Origin: an uncultured Lactobacillus sp.
GTDB lineage: Bacteria; Bacillota; Bacilli; Lactobacillales; Lactobacillaceae
Direction of reading: 5' to 3'
NCBI GenBank assembly: GCA_937874185.1
Contig: CALNAK010000020.1
Coordinates: forward strand, 284,788-348,787
DNA: 64,000 nucleotides
Every line of letters starts with the position of its first letter. Within the stretch, counting starts at the first letter, position 1. The notes under the pieces were generated by a model that searched no databases, was not told the origin of the DNA, and saw nothing but the letters and a program-made list of their open reading frames with translations. The translations under genes and the position numbers were made by a program. Shown piece by piece: positions 17,079 through 26,385 of this stretch.

Positions 17079-17387
17079 TTGGATCTTGATCCATCTTCTG
17101 GTAAGGAAATAAATAAAAGAAGATCAGCCTTAGTAATTAGTAGCTATGAATATAGCAAATTAACTAGGCTGGTTTTTGTATGTCCAATCACTCATGTAAA
17201 AAAGAGTAATTTTAAAAAAACTGGGCTTTTGATACCAATATTAAGTATTACCAATATTGAAGGCTTTATAAATCCTCTTCAATTGCATACATATGATTAT
17301 CAAGCGAGAAAGACTGAAAAGATTGGTGAATTGGATGATGATACGTTTTATAGTGCGTTGAGAATAATTCGGGATATAGTTAATTAA
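17079..17387 (+). CDS. MazF-like endoribonuclease toxin, start unclear
   Basis: MazF/PemK fold: homology begins right after the antitoxin TAA (17046-17048), reading YIPQRQDVIWLDLDPSSG, KRRSALVISS and PITHVKK. No ATG, GTG or TTG exists between that TAA and TTG 17079, so a canonical start would drop the first beta strand, and no SD precedes 17079. Either a non-standard start (ATC 17052, ATA 17073), readthrough of the TAA, or a damaged start is implied. The rest, including the C-terminal helix, looks intact (about 102-113 residues). Possibly a silenced toxin. Confidence 0.65.
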   Translation: MDLDPSSGKEINKRRSALVISSYEYSKLTRLVFVCPITHVKKSNFKKTGLLIPILSITNIEGFINPLQLHTYDYQARKTEKIGELDDDTFYSALRIIRDIVN

Positions 17388-17427
17388 TAAGTTACAAGTA
17401 TTGAATATAAAATTGGATAGTTTTTAG

Positions 17428-17472
17428 TTAGCCATATTCCAGTATTCCACTGGAGTATGGCTATTATTTTTT
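17428..17472. terminator. Terminator after mazF
   Basis: TAGCCATATTCCAG and CACTGGAGTATGGCTA form an imperfect long stem followed by TTATTTTTT. Confidence 0.7.
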
Positions 17473-17547
17473 ACTGAATTTATAACTTACTTTTAGACAT
17501 ATAAAAGCCCATTCATGATATTGGAAGGAATTATTCAAATCATAGAT

Positions 17548-18426
17548 TTACTGTTGCAGGGATGCCGTCAGACGTTGTACGAATAATTGAGCAACTTTAG
17601 ATTGAACAATATTTTTCTTCCAAATAACAGTAGTTGGTTCAGTTAAATCAGGCTTTAACGGTCTAAAAACAAGTTCACTATTTTGTGAGTTGTCGATTAA
17701 ATGGTCAAAGGTAATCATATAAATATTGCCATTCTTAACTAGCAATTGAGCATTAAAAACCAAAGAAAAGGTTCCAACGATATTCATCTTTGAACCTAGA
17801 TTCCCCCACCATTCTTGAAAGTGGTTGCTTTTGAGAGCTTGAGACGACATCAATAATGGTAGATTAACCAAGTCTTTTGGAGTTAAAGTATCCTTTTTTG
17901 TCATAGGATCATTACGTTTCATAACGATACCCCAATGATTAGTTTCGTTGATTTGTAAATAATTATAGTTATTGAGATTTTTTTCGCCCATTAACACAGC
18001 AAAATCAATAGTTCCGTGATCAAGCATTAATTCCATTTCTTCGGCATTTCCACTGATCAAGTGGATTTTCACCCCTTGGTAATCTTGCATAATGTCGCTG
18101 ACAATTTTTAGAATGGAGGTCATTCCAATACTTTCTCCGGCACCAATAGTTAAATCACCGGTAATTATTTGATTTGATTGAATATTAGCTGATGTTTTAT
18201 CCGCCAAACTGACGATTTCCTCAGACTTTGAACGGAGATATTCACCTTCAGACGTTAAAGTTATTTGTCTATGACCCCGAATGAATAAAGTGGCTCCCAA
18301 TTCATGTTCTAAATCGGATAATTGTTTAGAAAGAGTTGGCTGTGATATTAATAGTTTTTGTGCAGCCTTAGTTATATTGCGCTCTTGTGCAACTGTTAGG
18401 AAATACCTGAGAACTCTTAATTCCAT
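17548..18426 (-). CDS. LysR-family transcriptional regulator
   Basis: 292 residues. HTH at 3-60 (YFLTVAQERNITKAAQKLLISQPTLSKQLSDLE), then an effector-binding domain. Divergent from the acetyltransferase-SDR-hydrolase genes, so it likely controls them. GGAGG precedes the ATG at 18426. Confidence 0.9.
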   Translation of the reverse strand: MELRVLRYFLTVAQERNITKAAQKLLISQPTLSKQLSDLEHELGATLFIRGHRQITLTSEGEYLRSKSEEIVSLADKTSANIQSNQIITGDLTIGAGESIGMTSILKIVSDIMQDYQGVKIHLISGNAEEMELMLDHGTIDFAVLMGEKNLNNYNYLQINETNHWGIVMKRNDPMTKKDTLTPKDLVNLPLLMSSQALKSNHFQEWWGNLGSKMNIVGTFSLVFNAQLLVKNGNIYMITFDHLIDNSQNSELVFRPLKPDLTEPTTVIWKKNIVQSKVAQLFVQRLTASLQQ

Positions 18427-18539
18427 AATTTAACATCCTCCATAGTTTTTAGTTATGCTTATCCATATTTTAGAAGTATTTCACATATTACTCAAGCGAT
18501 TATATACTAATGTCATCAGTTACGAAGGGAGATGAAAAA

Positions 18540-18995
18540 ATGACTTGGCAAGCCAAACTATCAGAAAATGATCGACAATTGATGAATCAAAATCAAAGGT
18601 TATTACAACATTTAAATACCGGACGACATTGTCGGGCTGAAATCAATCAATTGGTTAGTGAATTGACAGGGCAACAATTAGATTCAGATACCGAAATACG
18701 ATTACCATTTTATACAGACTATGGTCGTAATATCCGAATTGGTAAGAACGCTTTTATAAATTGCAACGTAATGATGTCAGATATTGCTGGAATAACGATT
18801 GGTAAGAACGTTGAAATTGATTCTGGAGTATCTTTATTAACCACCAACTATTCTCAAAAAGAATTAGTGATGGCTCCAATCAAAATAAAAGATAATGTAA
18901 AAATTGGTGCACAAGTCATTATCTTGCCCGGAGTAACCATTGGTGAAGGCAGTATTGTCGAAACTGGATCAATCGTATCTAAAAATATTAATTAG
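18540..18995 (+). CDS. Maa/LacA-type acetyltransferase homologue, probably inactive
   Basis: 151 residues from ATG 18540 (GAAGGGAG upstream). The Maa-type N-terminal helix region (1-50) and left-handed beta-helix hexapeptides (DYGRNIRIGKNAFINCNVMM onward) identify the sugar O-acetyltransferase family. Two oddities: the catalytic His of the family (as in TATHP or TNH) is replaced, with Y104 in TTNYSQ; and the protein ends at SIVSKNIN, lacking the usual C-terminal PA-KVI segment (family about 185-200 residues). Followed 15 bp later by an SDR. Confidence 0.75.
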   Translation: MTWQAKLSENDRQLMNQNQRLLQHLNTGRHCRAEINQLVSELTGQQLDSDTEIRLPFYTDYGRNIRIGKNAFINCNVMMSDIAGITIGKNVEIDSGVSLLTTNYSQKELVMAPIKIKDNVKIGAQVIILPGVTIGEGSIVETGSIVSKNIN

Positions 18996-19010
18996 AAGGA
19001 AGTTTTTAGG

Positions 19011-19745
19011 ATGAGTATAGAAAATAAAGTAGTCGTTATTACTGGTGCATCTAGTGGAATTGGTGCTGCTACAACCAGAGCTCTAGCAAAGAAACATGCC
19101 AAACTAGTTATTGGTGCTAGACGATTGGATCGTCTAAATGAGTTGAAAAATGAGTTTCCTGATGAACAGATTATTACCCAAAAAGTTGATGTAACTAATT
19201 TTGATGAAGTTCAATCATTAGTAGATACTGCTGTAAAAAACTTTGGCCGCGTCGATGTTCTATACAACAATGCCGGAATCATGCCAGTTAATGCTTTAGA
19301 AAATGCGGCCCGTTCAGAGTGGCAACAGATTCTAAACGTTAATGTCATGGGAGTTTTAAATGGAATTTCAGCCGCTTTGCCAACTATGATCAAACAACAA
19401 TCTGGTCAAATTATGGCAACCGATTCAGTCGCTGGACACGTGGTTGTTCCTAATTTAGCCGTTTATAATGGTTCAAAGTTTGCCGTTCGTGCAATCATGG
19501 AAGGCTTACGTCAAGAACAACATAACAATAATATTCGTACTACAATCGTGTCACCAGGTTCAGTATCAACTGAATTATACAAATCAATCAATAATCAAGA
19601 AAATCGTGAAGCAGAAATTAACGTAGAAAAACAAATTGGATTGTCTGCTGAAAATATTGCTAGTTCTGTTGTTTTCGCAATTGATTCACCAGATAACATG
19701 GATGTAAATGAAGTTATTATTCGTCCAATCAAACAAAATATTTAA
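19011..19745 (+). CDS. Short-chain dehydrogenase/reductase
   Basis: 244 residues, classical SDR: TGASSGIG (11-18), NNAG (86-89), catalytic S139, Y152 and K156 (YNGSK). Cofactor probably NADPH (basic R37-R38 after beta 2). Substrate unknown. Second gene of a three-gene unit behind the divergent LysR; the next ATG is 17 bp after its stop. Confidence 0.9.
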   Translation: MSIENKVVVITGASSGIGAATTRALAKKHAKLVIGARRLDRLNELKNEFPDEQIITQKVDVTNFDEVQSLVDTAVKNFGRVDVLYNNAGIMPVNALENAARSEWQQILNVNVMGVLNGISAALPTMIKQQSGQIMATDSVAGHVVVPNLAVYNGSKFAVRAIMEGLRQEQHNNNIRTTIVSPGSVSTELYKSINNQENREAEINVEKQIGLSAENIASSVVFAIDSPDNMDVNEVIIRPIKQNI

Positions 19746-19761
19746 AGGAGAGTATAAGAAT

Positions 19762-20772
19762 ATGAGTAAATTAGCAAATGACACAAGAGTTTTTAAAATT
19801 AATCCAGAAATAGATGTTCAAAATGTCCGTTTCCCTAATCGTTATGGCTTCACGTTAGCCGGACACTTATATCTACCATTGAATTTTGATGATACAAAGA
19901 AGTATCAAACAATCGTTATCTCAGGACCATTTGGTGCTGTGAAGGAACAATCCAGTGGTTTGTATGCCCAAACTTTAGCTGAAAATGGTTTTGTTACATT
20001 GGTCTTTGATCAATCAACAACAGGAGAAAGTTCTGGTAGTGTTAGAAATGTAGCTTCACCAGATATTTTTGTAGAGGATTTCTCAGCTGCAGTCGATTTT
20101 GTTGGACTTCAAAAATTTGTTGATAGAGATAAGATTGGTGCCATTGGTATTTGTGGCTTAGGTAGTCATGTTTTGACCGCTGCTTCAGTTGATGTTCGTA
20201 TTAAAGCTGTTGCTACTTCAGTTATGTATGACATGTCAGATTCAATGTGGATGGGTCTTAATAATTCTAAGACTGAAAAGCAACGTGAGATTGAAAAGAA
20301 GACTTTAGCTGAACAACGTTGGGCCGATGCAGAAAATGGAACTCCAGCAACTGGTTTACACGAATTACCATTTGATGAAAATGATAAACCTATGCAATCA
20401 TCAGTATTATTCCCCGAAACTTTGCCAGATGGTGCAGATTCAGTTACGACAGAATTCTTTAATTACTATCGTGGTCGTGCTTTCCATCCACGTTCAGTTA
20501 ATTCTGCTTCAGCTTGGACAGCCACATCACCTTTGAGTTATTATAATTTCCCATTACAAGCGCATATTGATAAGATTTCACCACGTCCGGTTTTAATTGT
20601 TACAGGTGAAAAAGCTCATTCACGCTATATGGCAGAGGAATCATATAATCGTTTGAATGATCCTAAAGAATTAGTTATTGTACCTGGAGCAACTCATACT
20701 GATCTATATGACCAAATGAATTTGATTCCATTTGACAAATTTACTAGTTTCTTTAAGAAAAATTTGGAGTAA
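19762..20772 (+). CDS. Alpha/beta hydrolase with Cys nucleophile elbow
   Basis: 336 residues from ATG 19762 (AAAGGAGAG upstream). Alpha/beta hydrolase of the large uncharacterised group related to dienelactone hydrolases: nucleophile elbow GICGLG (C131), acid and His near the C-terminus (PVLIVTGEKA..., VPGATHTDLYD). The Cys rather than Ser at the elbow is frequent in this group. Forms a unit with the SDR and acetyltransferase homologue. Confidence 0.82.
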   Translation: MSKLANDTRVFKINPEIDVQNVRFPNRYGFTLAGHLYLPLNFDDTKKYQTIVISGPFGAVKEQSSGLYAQTLAENGFVTLVFDQSTTGESSGSVRNVASPDIFVEDFSAAVDFVGLQKFVDRDKIGAIGICGLGSHVLTAASVDVRIKAVATSVMYDMSDSMWMGLNNSKTEKQREIEKKTLAEQRWADAENGTPATGLHELPFDENDKPMQSSVLFPETLPDGADSVTTEFFNYYRGRAFHPRSVNSASAWTATSPLSYYNFPLQAHIDKISPRPVLIVTGEKAHSRYMAEESYNRLNDPKELVIVPGATHTDLYDQMNLIPFDKFTSFFKKNLE

Positions 20773-20811
20773 TCAAAAGTAAAGGCCCCGATTGGTTTCC
20801 AATTATTAACG

Positions 20812-20854
20812 TAAAACGATCATAATTCGCATTTGAATTGTGGTCGTTTTGTTA
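20812..20854 (+). terminator. Rho-independent terminator
   Basis: AAACGATCATAATTC and GAATTGTGGTCGTTT pair with one mismatch and a G-U, then TTGTT. Confidence 0.7.
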
Positions 20855-20897
20855 TAAATTTAAAATATTAATATGTATATGAAATGGAGAATATGGT

Positions 20898-21536
20898 ATG
20901 AAAAGAGTGTTAGTCATTGGTGCTCATGGTAAAACTGGTCATCATATAATAAATAAACTACAAAACAATTCAATGATTCCAGTCGCTGGAGTGAGAACAA
21001 ATACTCAGGTAGATGAATTTAAGAAGGATGGCATTGAAGCAAGACTAGTCGATGTTAGACAGACTGTTGATGAAATTTATGGTCAATTGACAGATATAGA
21101 TGCAATTATTTTTTCAGCTGGTGGCGGGATGATGATTGATTTAGATGGAAAAGTTAAAGCTGCACAAGCTGCGAAAAAAGCTAATATTAAGAGATTTGTG
21201 CTAGTTAGTGCTGGCGGGATTCAACATTTTCATGATAGTGATCGTTTAGAGTGGATGAATGAATATGAAGAATATAGTGCCGCTATGTACTATGGTGATA
21301 TGTTCGTTTTGAATTCTGATTTGGATTATACAATTATTCGTCCAGAACATTTAACAGATGACGCTGGTACAGGAAAAATTAATTTGGGTAGTTATTTACC
21401 ACATAATGATATAAGTCGTGAAGATGTTGCTGAAGTTGTAGTTGCATCATTACAAAATGATAAGACAATTAAAAAGGCATTCGACATTGAAAATGGAACT
21501 ACACTAATTTCGGATGCAATTAATTCTTTAAAATAA
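20898..21536 (+). CDS. NAD(P)-binding atypical SDR (YwnB-like)
   Basis: 212 residues. Rossmann motif GAHGKTGHHI (8-17), then an NmrA/YwnB-like architecture (VRQTVDEIYGQLTDIDAIIFSAGGG, VLVSAGGI). Lacks the YxxxK pair in classical spacing. Probably an NADPH-binding reductase or sensor. Followed 15 bp later by an RibD-C-like reductase. Confidence 0.82.
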   Translation: MKRVLVIGAHGKTGHHIINKLQNNSMIPVAGVRTNTQVDEFKKDGIEARLVDVRQTVDEIYGQLTDIDAIIFSAGGGMMIDLDGKVKAAQAAKKANIKRFVLVSAGGIQHFHDSDRLEWMNEYEEYSAAMYYGDMFVLNSDLDYTIIRPEHLTDDAGTGKINLGSYLPHNDISREDVAEVVVASLQNDKTIKKAFDIENGTTLISDAINSLK

Positions 21537-21551
21537 TAACGAGGTGATTTT

Positions 21552-22247
21552 TTGAATAGAGCAAAAGTAATAGTTCATATGCATACGTCAATCGATGGGA
21601 AAATTGACGGAGTATATGGTAGACAAGCAGGCGGAAGAATTTCAGGAGCATTTTATTCTGAAGAGTTATTTAGATTAAGTAATACTAACGCTAATGGATC
21701 AACGACAGTAGGAATGTATGCTGCAAAGGGCCATCCAGATTTATCTAAATATGAAACAACGGGAATTGATTATTCTGACTGGATTCCTGACATTACATCA
21801 GAAACTTGGGATGTTAGTTTTGATAGAAAAGGAAAGATGGGCTGGGAAGTTAATTACTTTGAATACGGTGGTCATAAGAACCGTGCCATTGAAGTGTTGA
21901 CAGAACAAGCTTCAAAAGCATACTTAGCATTTCTACAATCAATGGAAATACCATATATTGTTTGTGGAACTAAAGACTTAAACTTAGAGATGGCTTTGGA
22001 AAAATTGAATAAATACTTTGGTATTCAAGCTATATCTTTAGCTGGAGGAGCTATAATCAATGGAGCATTTTTAAAAGCTCATTTGGTTGATGAAATTTCT
22101 CTAGTAGTGACACCTTACGTTAGTGGTGATTCAGAAATCAAATCAGCATTTGATACACTTGGAACGTTTGTTGATGATAAGTTTATGATTAAAGATGTAA
22201 AAAAATTAGCTGATGGTGGGATACATCTAATGTATACAAAAGCATAA
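21552..22247 (+). CDS. RibD C-terminal/dihydrofolate-reductase-fold protein
   Basis: 231 residues from TTG 21552 with GAGGTG upstream. MHTSIDGKIDG opening and the late LAGGAIINGAFLKAHLVDEISLVVTPYVSGD are characteristic of the RibD_C (DHFR-like) family. Not a folate DHFR; likely an NADPH-dependent reductase of unknown substrate. Co-transcribed with the previous gene. Confidence 0.85.
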   Translation: MNRAKVIVHMHTSIDGKIDGVYGRQAGGRISGAFYSEELFRLSNTNANGSTTVGMYAAKGHPDLSKYETTGIDYSDWIPDITSETWDVSFDRKGKMGWEVNYFEYGGHKNRAIEVLTEQASKAYLAFLQSMEIPYIVCGTKDLNLEMALEKLNKYFGIQAISLAGGAIINGAFLKAHLVDEISLVVTPYVSGDSEIKSAFDTLGTFVDDKFMIKDVKKLADGGIHLMYTKA

Positions 22248-22249
22248 CG

Positions 22250-22289
22250 AAAAGGCCTTCAATTCAAATACGAATTGGAGGTCTTTTGT
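22250..22289. terminator. Bidirectional terminator
   Basis: AAAAGGCCTTCAATTC and GAATTGGAGGTCTTTT form a long stem with TTGTTGTG after it; it serves the convergent reductase and P-type ATPase genes. Confidence 0.75.
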
Positions 22290-22309
22290 TGTGTGCTTAT
22301 TATCATTAA

Positions 22310-25069
22310 TTATTTATTCTGAAATTTGTATCTCATAATTAATTTTCTCAATTCATCAATTAAGAAAATAGGTATTGGAATAGCAATTAGGAAAAGCCAA
22401 TCTTTAATCTGAAGTGGTGCAGTATTGAAGGCTGTTTGTAATCCAGGTGTATAAATGAGGACTAATAATAGTAGTATTTCAAAAACAATCCCGGCCCAGA
22501 TACGGTGATTACTGAACAAACCTAGTTTAAAGACTGAAGTATACTTACTCCGACAATTCAAAGCTGCAGCAATCTGACAAAAGATGATAGCAGCCAAAGT
22601 CATAGTTGTAGCACGATTATAACCGATACCAGTTGCTAACAATTTTTGTGCAGGCCAACCGTTTTCCAGGTTGACAAAGAAGTATGCCATTGTTGAAACG
22701 ACAGATGCGATGGCACCATACCAAGCAAATGCAGTTAAAATCAAATGTTTGTTTAATAAGTGTGAGTTGTGAGAACGTGGTGCTTGATTCATGATACCGG
22801 GTTCAGGTTGTTCAGATCCTAGTCCTAAAGCTGGCAACATGTCAGTTCCTAAATCAACAACCAAAATTTGTAAAACGTTTAGTGGAAGAGGAATCAAACC
22901 ACGACTCAATAGGAATAGAGCTGAAGGAATAGCTTCGGGAACATTAGAATTGAAGATGTAGAGTAGGAACTTTTGAATATTACTATAAACAGTTCTACCT
23001 TCTTCGATAGCAGCGACAATAGAAGCAAAATTATCGTCGGTCAAAACCATATCAGCCGCATCTTTAGCAACATCAGTACCAGTCACACCCATGGCAACAC
23101 CGATATTAGCCTTCTTTAAAGCTGGAGCATCATTGACACCATCACCAGTTGAGGCGACGATTTGTCCCATGTCTTGTAAGGTGGAGACAATCTTGTATTT
23201 CTGTTCAGGTGCTACACGAGCGAAGATGATTTCACCTTGCAAAGCTGATTTCAATTCATCAGTTTTCATATTATCCAATTCAGATCCAGTTACGACACGG
23301 GCTTTGTCTGAGGTAACGCCAATTTTTACAGCAACGGATTTGGCAGTGATTTCACTATCACCGGTAACCATAATAATTTTGATGCTAGCGTTGTGACATT
23401 TCTTAACCGCATCATAGATTTCTGGGCGTGGAGGATCAGCCATAACAGTTAGGCCAATGAAAGTTAAATCCGTTTCAGTATTAGCAATCGTTAAATCATC
23501 AAGTTGGTCCTTGCCAGTGTAGGGCATGGTCCGATAGGCAATTGCAAGAGAACGTAAACCTTGTTTAGCATAAGATTTGTTAGCCTTGTTGATAGTAGCT
23601 TGGTCAGAATCAGTTAGCGTACGGATAGAACCGTTGACCTGAATAGTTGAACATTCAGGCATCAAATCACTAAGAGAACCTTTAACACAGACAAGTAATT
23701 GATTACCTTGTTGATGAATCGTGGTCATCCGTTTACGGTCAGAATCAAACGGCAATTCCTTAACACGAGGGGCTGATTTTAATTCATCATCAGCATTGAA
23801 ATTAGCTTTTTGAGCCATGATTACTAGAGCAGCTTCCGTTGGAGTACCCAAAATTTTAGGTTTCTTGGAGTTTTTATCATTTTCGATAGTTGTATCATTG
23901 TCGAATGCTGAAACCATTAGTAATTTTGTTAAATCGGTATCATCTTTATAGTCAATTTTTTGCGCATTTTTTTGAATTTCACCATTATTTAGATAACCTT
24001 GACCAGAAACCGTATACTCACCAGATGGCAACCAAATATGATTAACCGTCATTTGATTTTGAGTCAAAGTACCAGTTTTATCTGAACAAATAACGGTCGT
24101 TTCACCAAGTGTTTCGACACTGTTTAAGTCTTTGACCAAAGCGTGTTTCTTAGCCATACGTTGAACACCTTGTGCTAGTGACAAAGTAACTGTAGGTAAC
24201 AATCCTTCAGGAATAAACGCAACAATCATACCTAGAGAGAAGATAAATGATTGAGCGATAGGGTGATGAACAAATAGAATGGCGGCGATAAAGAAGATTA
24301 CACCGATGCCCATAGCTATTAATGAAATTTGTTTAGTTAAACGATTTAATTCTAATTGTAGAGGGCTAGCCTCTTTATTTTGTTTTTGAGTTAATGAAGC
24401 AATTTTACCAAATTCAGTTTTCATTCCGGTAGTTATAGCCACAGCTTTAGCAGTACCAGCTCCAACCGTTGTTCCGGCATAAACTAAATTTGATTCAGAA
24501 AATTTACCCTCACCAGGGATGAACTTAACCGTCTTGGATTCGGGAACAGTTTCACCAGTTAAAGCTGATTGATCAACTTGAGTCGAAGTAGACTCAAGTA
24601 ATCTAGCATCAGTTGGGACGGAATTTCCTGCTTGTAATTCGAAGACATCTCCGGGAACTAAGTCAGTAGCGTTTAATTGTTCGATTTTACCATCACGATA
24701 AACCCGAGTGTAGGTTGGCAACATAGCCATCAATGAATCGGTGGCTTTGGCAGCTTTATGTTCCTGCCAGAAACTGAAAATACCATTGATGATGTTGACT
24801 AACCAAATGGCGATACCTAATTCAACGGAACCAGTAAATATCGCAATGAAACCACTGATCCATAGAAGAATAGCCATTAGGCTAATAAAGTTTTTCAGAA
24901 AAGCTTTAATCTGAGATTTTTGTTCACTATGATGAATTGTATTAGGTCCAAACTCATTTTGACGTTTAGTTGTTTCAGCTTGCGTCAAACCTTTGCTAGT
25001 AGTATTTAAGCTGCTAAGTAATTGTGAAATAGGTACAGTTGCATAATCTTTACTATTAATATCTTTCAA
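22310..25069 (-). CDS. P-type cation-transporting ATPase (P2 type)
   Basis: 919 residues from TTG 25069. Complete P-type ATPase: N-terminal cation_ATPase_N (1-70), A domain LTGETVPESK, M4 motif IPEGLLP, phosphorylation loop CSDKTGTLTQNQ, hinge TGDGVNDAPALKKANIGVAMG and ten predicted helices. Features (IPEGLLPTVT, LVKDLNSVETLG) place it among Ca2+/Na+/K+-type (P2) pumps; which cation cannot be read from sequence. The TTG start is weak; AAGGAAAAAAG upstream serves an ATG in another frame that gives a 7-codon ORF (MKRIERY), overlapping the TTG. Confidence 0.88.
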   Translation of the reverse strand: MKDINSKDYATVPISQLLSSLNTTSKGLTQAETTKRQNEFGPNTIHHSEQKSQIKAFLKNFISLMAILLWISGFIAIFTGSVELGIAIWLVNIINGIFSFWQEHKAAKATDSLMAMLPTYTRVYRDGKIEQLNATDLVPGDVFELQAGNSVPTDARLLESTSTQVDQSALTGETVPESKTVKFIPGEGKFSESNLVYAGTTVGAGTAKAVAITTGMKTEFGKIASLTQKQNKEASPLQLELNRLTKQISLIAMGIGVIFFIAAILFVHHPIAQSFIFSLGMIVAFIPEGLLPTVTLSLAQGVQRMAKKHALVKDLNSVETLGETTVICSDKTGTLTQNQMTVNHIWLPSGEYTVSGQGYLNNGEIQKNAQKIDYKDDTDLTKLLMVSAFDNDTTIENDKNSKKPKILGTPTEAALVIMAQKANFNADDELKSAPRVKELPFDSDRKRMTTIHQQGNQLLVCVKGSLSDLMPECSTIQVNGSIRTLTDSDQATINKANKSYAKQGLRSLAIAYRTMPYTGKDQLDDLTIANTETDLTFIGLTVMADPPRPEIYDAVKKCHNASIKIIMVTGDSEITAKSVAVKIGVTSDKARVVTGSELDNMKTDELKSALQGEIIFARVAPEQKYKIVSTLQDMGQIVASTGDGVNDAPALKKANIGVAMGVTGTDVAKDAADMVLTDDNFASIVAAIEEGRTVYSNIQKFLLYIFNSNVPEAIPSALFLLSRGLIPLPLNVLQILVVDLGTDMLPALGLGSEQPEPGIMNQAPRSHNSHLLNKHLILTAFAWYGAIASVVSTMAYFFVNLENGWPAQKLLATGIGYNRATTMTLAAIIFCQIAAALNCRSKYTSVFKLGLFSNHRIWAGIVFEILLLLVLIYTPGLQTAFNTAPLQIKDWLFLIAIPIPIFLIDELRKLIMRYKFQNK

Positions 25070-25231
25070 TTCTTTTCATCTTTTTTCCTTATATAAACAA
25101 ATTTTCATCGAATTCATTAACTCAATTATAAGGCTGTTTTAAATTTTGGAACGGGACAATTTTGTCAAATCTACCTCAATCTTTTGTTATTGGTCGTCTG
25201 TAAGAATAAAATAATTTATGGGGGGATCATT

Positions 25232-25894
25232 ATGACAAATGTTGTTTTTAAGAATATGAAGATTAATTTCAGTAAATTAGAGAAATTTGGATTTGAAAGG
25301 GAAGAATCCGATTATACGTATCAAACACCAATTGTGGATGGTCAATTTCTGTTGAAGATAAAAGTTTTTACTGATGGTCAGTTGAAAACTAAAGTTATTG
25401 ATAGTCAAACTAAGGATGAATATGTGCTACATCTGTCTTCAACTGCCAGTGGTGAATTTGTAGGTAGAGTTTCTGAGGAATACAAAAATACGCTTGATGA
25501 TATTGAAAACAAATGTTATGACAACAATGTTTTTAAGTCTCAACAAGCAATTGATATTATTGAATACGTAAACAAGACGTATGATGATCAATTAGAATTT
25601 CTCTGGAAGAAGTTCCCACAAAATGCAATTTGGCGACGTAGTGATACTAATAAATGGTATGGCTTATTATCAGTCATTCCAAAAACTAAACTTGGATTAG
25701 ATTCTGATGAAATAGTAACTGTGATTGACGTTCGTGGTGATACAAATGAGATTAACAATCTGGTGGATGGTGTTAAGTATTTTCCGGGTTATCATATGAA
25801 TAAGAGCCACTGGTATACGATGATTCTTGATGGATCGGTTAATAATGATGAAATTATGGATCGATTACATTCAAGTTACGAAATTGCCAAATAG
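25232..25894 (+). CDS. MmcQ/YjbR-like protein
   Basis: 220 residues from ATG 25232 (GGGGGATC upstream). Two parts: an N-terminal 100 residues with VDGQFLLKIKVF..., and a C-terminal YjbR/MmcQ-type DNA-binding-like fold (FPQNAIWRRSDTNKWYGLLSVI... HMNKSHWYTMILDGSV). Function of the family is unknown. Confidence 0.72.
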   Translation: MTNVVFKNMKINFSKLEKFGFEREESDYTYQTPIVDGQFLLKIKVFTDGQLKTKVIDSQTKDEYVLHLSSTASGEFVGRVSEEYKNTLDDIENKCYDNNVFKSQQAIDIIEYVNKTYDDQLEFLWKKFPQNAIWRRSDTNKWYGLLSVIPKTKLGLDSDEIVTVIDVRGDTNEINNLVDGVKYFPGYHMNKSHWYTMILDGSVNNDEIMDRLHSSYEIAK

Positions 25895-26385
25895 TTGGCA
25901 AAAATGTTTTATATTAAATTATAGGATATTGTATTTAAACATAAATGCTGAATATTTCTATAAAAATAAGTGATATAGCTTAAACAAAATGTCGAGTGGG
26001 TTGGTTTGATTTGGTGAAATTAAAATTTTAATTTATAAACTAATTACTTGATGATTCATGATTAATAAATAAATAGAATATAAATAAAGGGCAGAATTCC
26101 TGATATAGTAGGAATTCTACCCTTTATTTGTGCTGTTCGAATTAAAGCAAGGTATTCATATGTTAAGTCAATAAATACTCAATTTTAATGAAATTATTTT
26201 TTGGAGTTATGTGTATAAATATTAATGAAGACATAAATATTTCTGATTTTATACCAGTTTACAATAAAAATTATTACAAATTGTGAAACTTATATCAAAC
26301 AAATAAATTGCATAATGCTCAATGTAGTATAGATATATTTGTACAATTATAACGATATTATTCATACCTTCAGGGGTTATTTATT
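25895..26385. other. Gene-free stretch with terminator and leader
   Basis: 491 bases, very AT-rich, no credible ORF. It holds the terminator at 26082-26131 and the upstream region of the Ig-like secreted gene, including AAATTGCATAATG (26305-26317), which recurs upstream of the second WxL-like gene at 44892-44904. Confidence 0.5.
26082..26131. terminator. Perfect-stem terminator
   Basis: AAATAAAGGGCAGAATTCCT and AGGAATTCTACCCTTTATTT form a 20-bp stem with one mismatch and an 8-nt loop. Confidence 0.8.
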
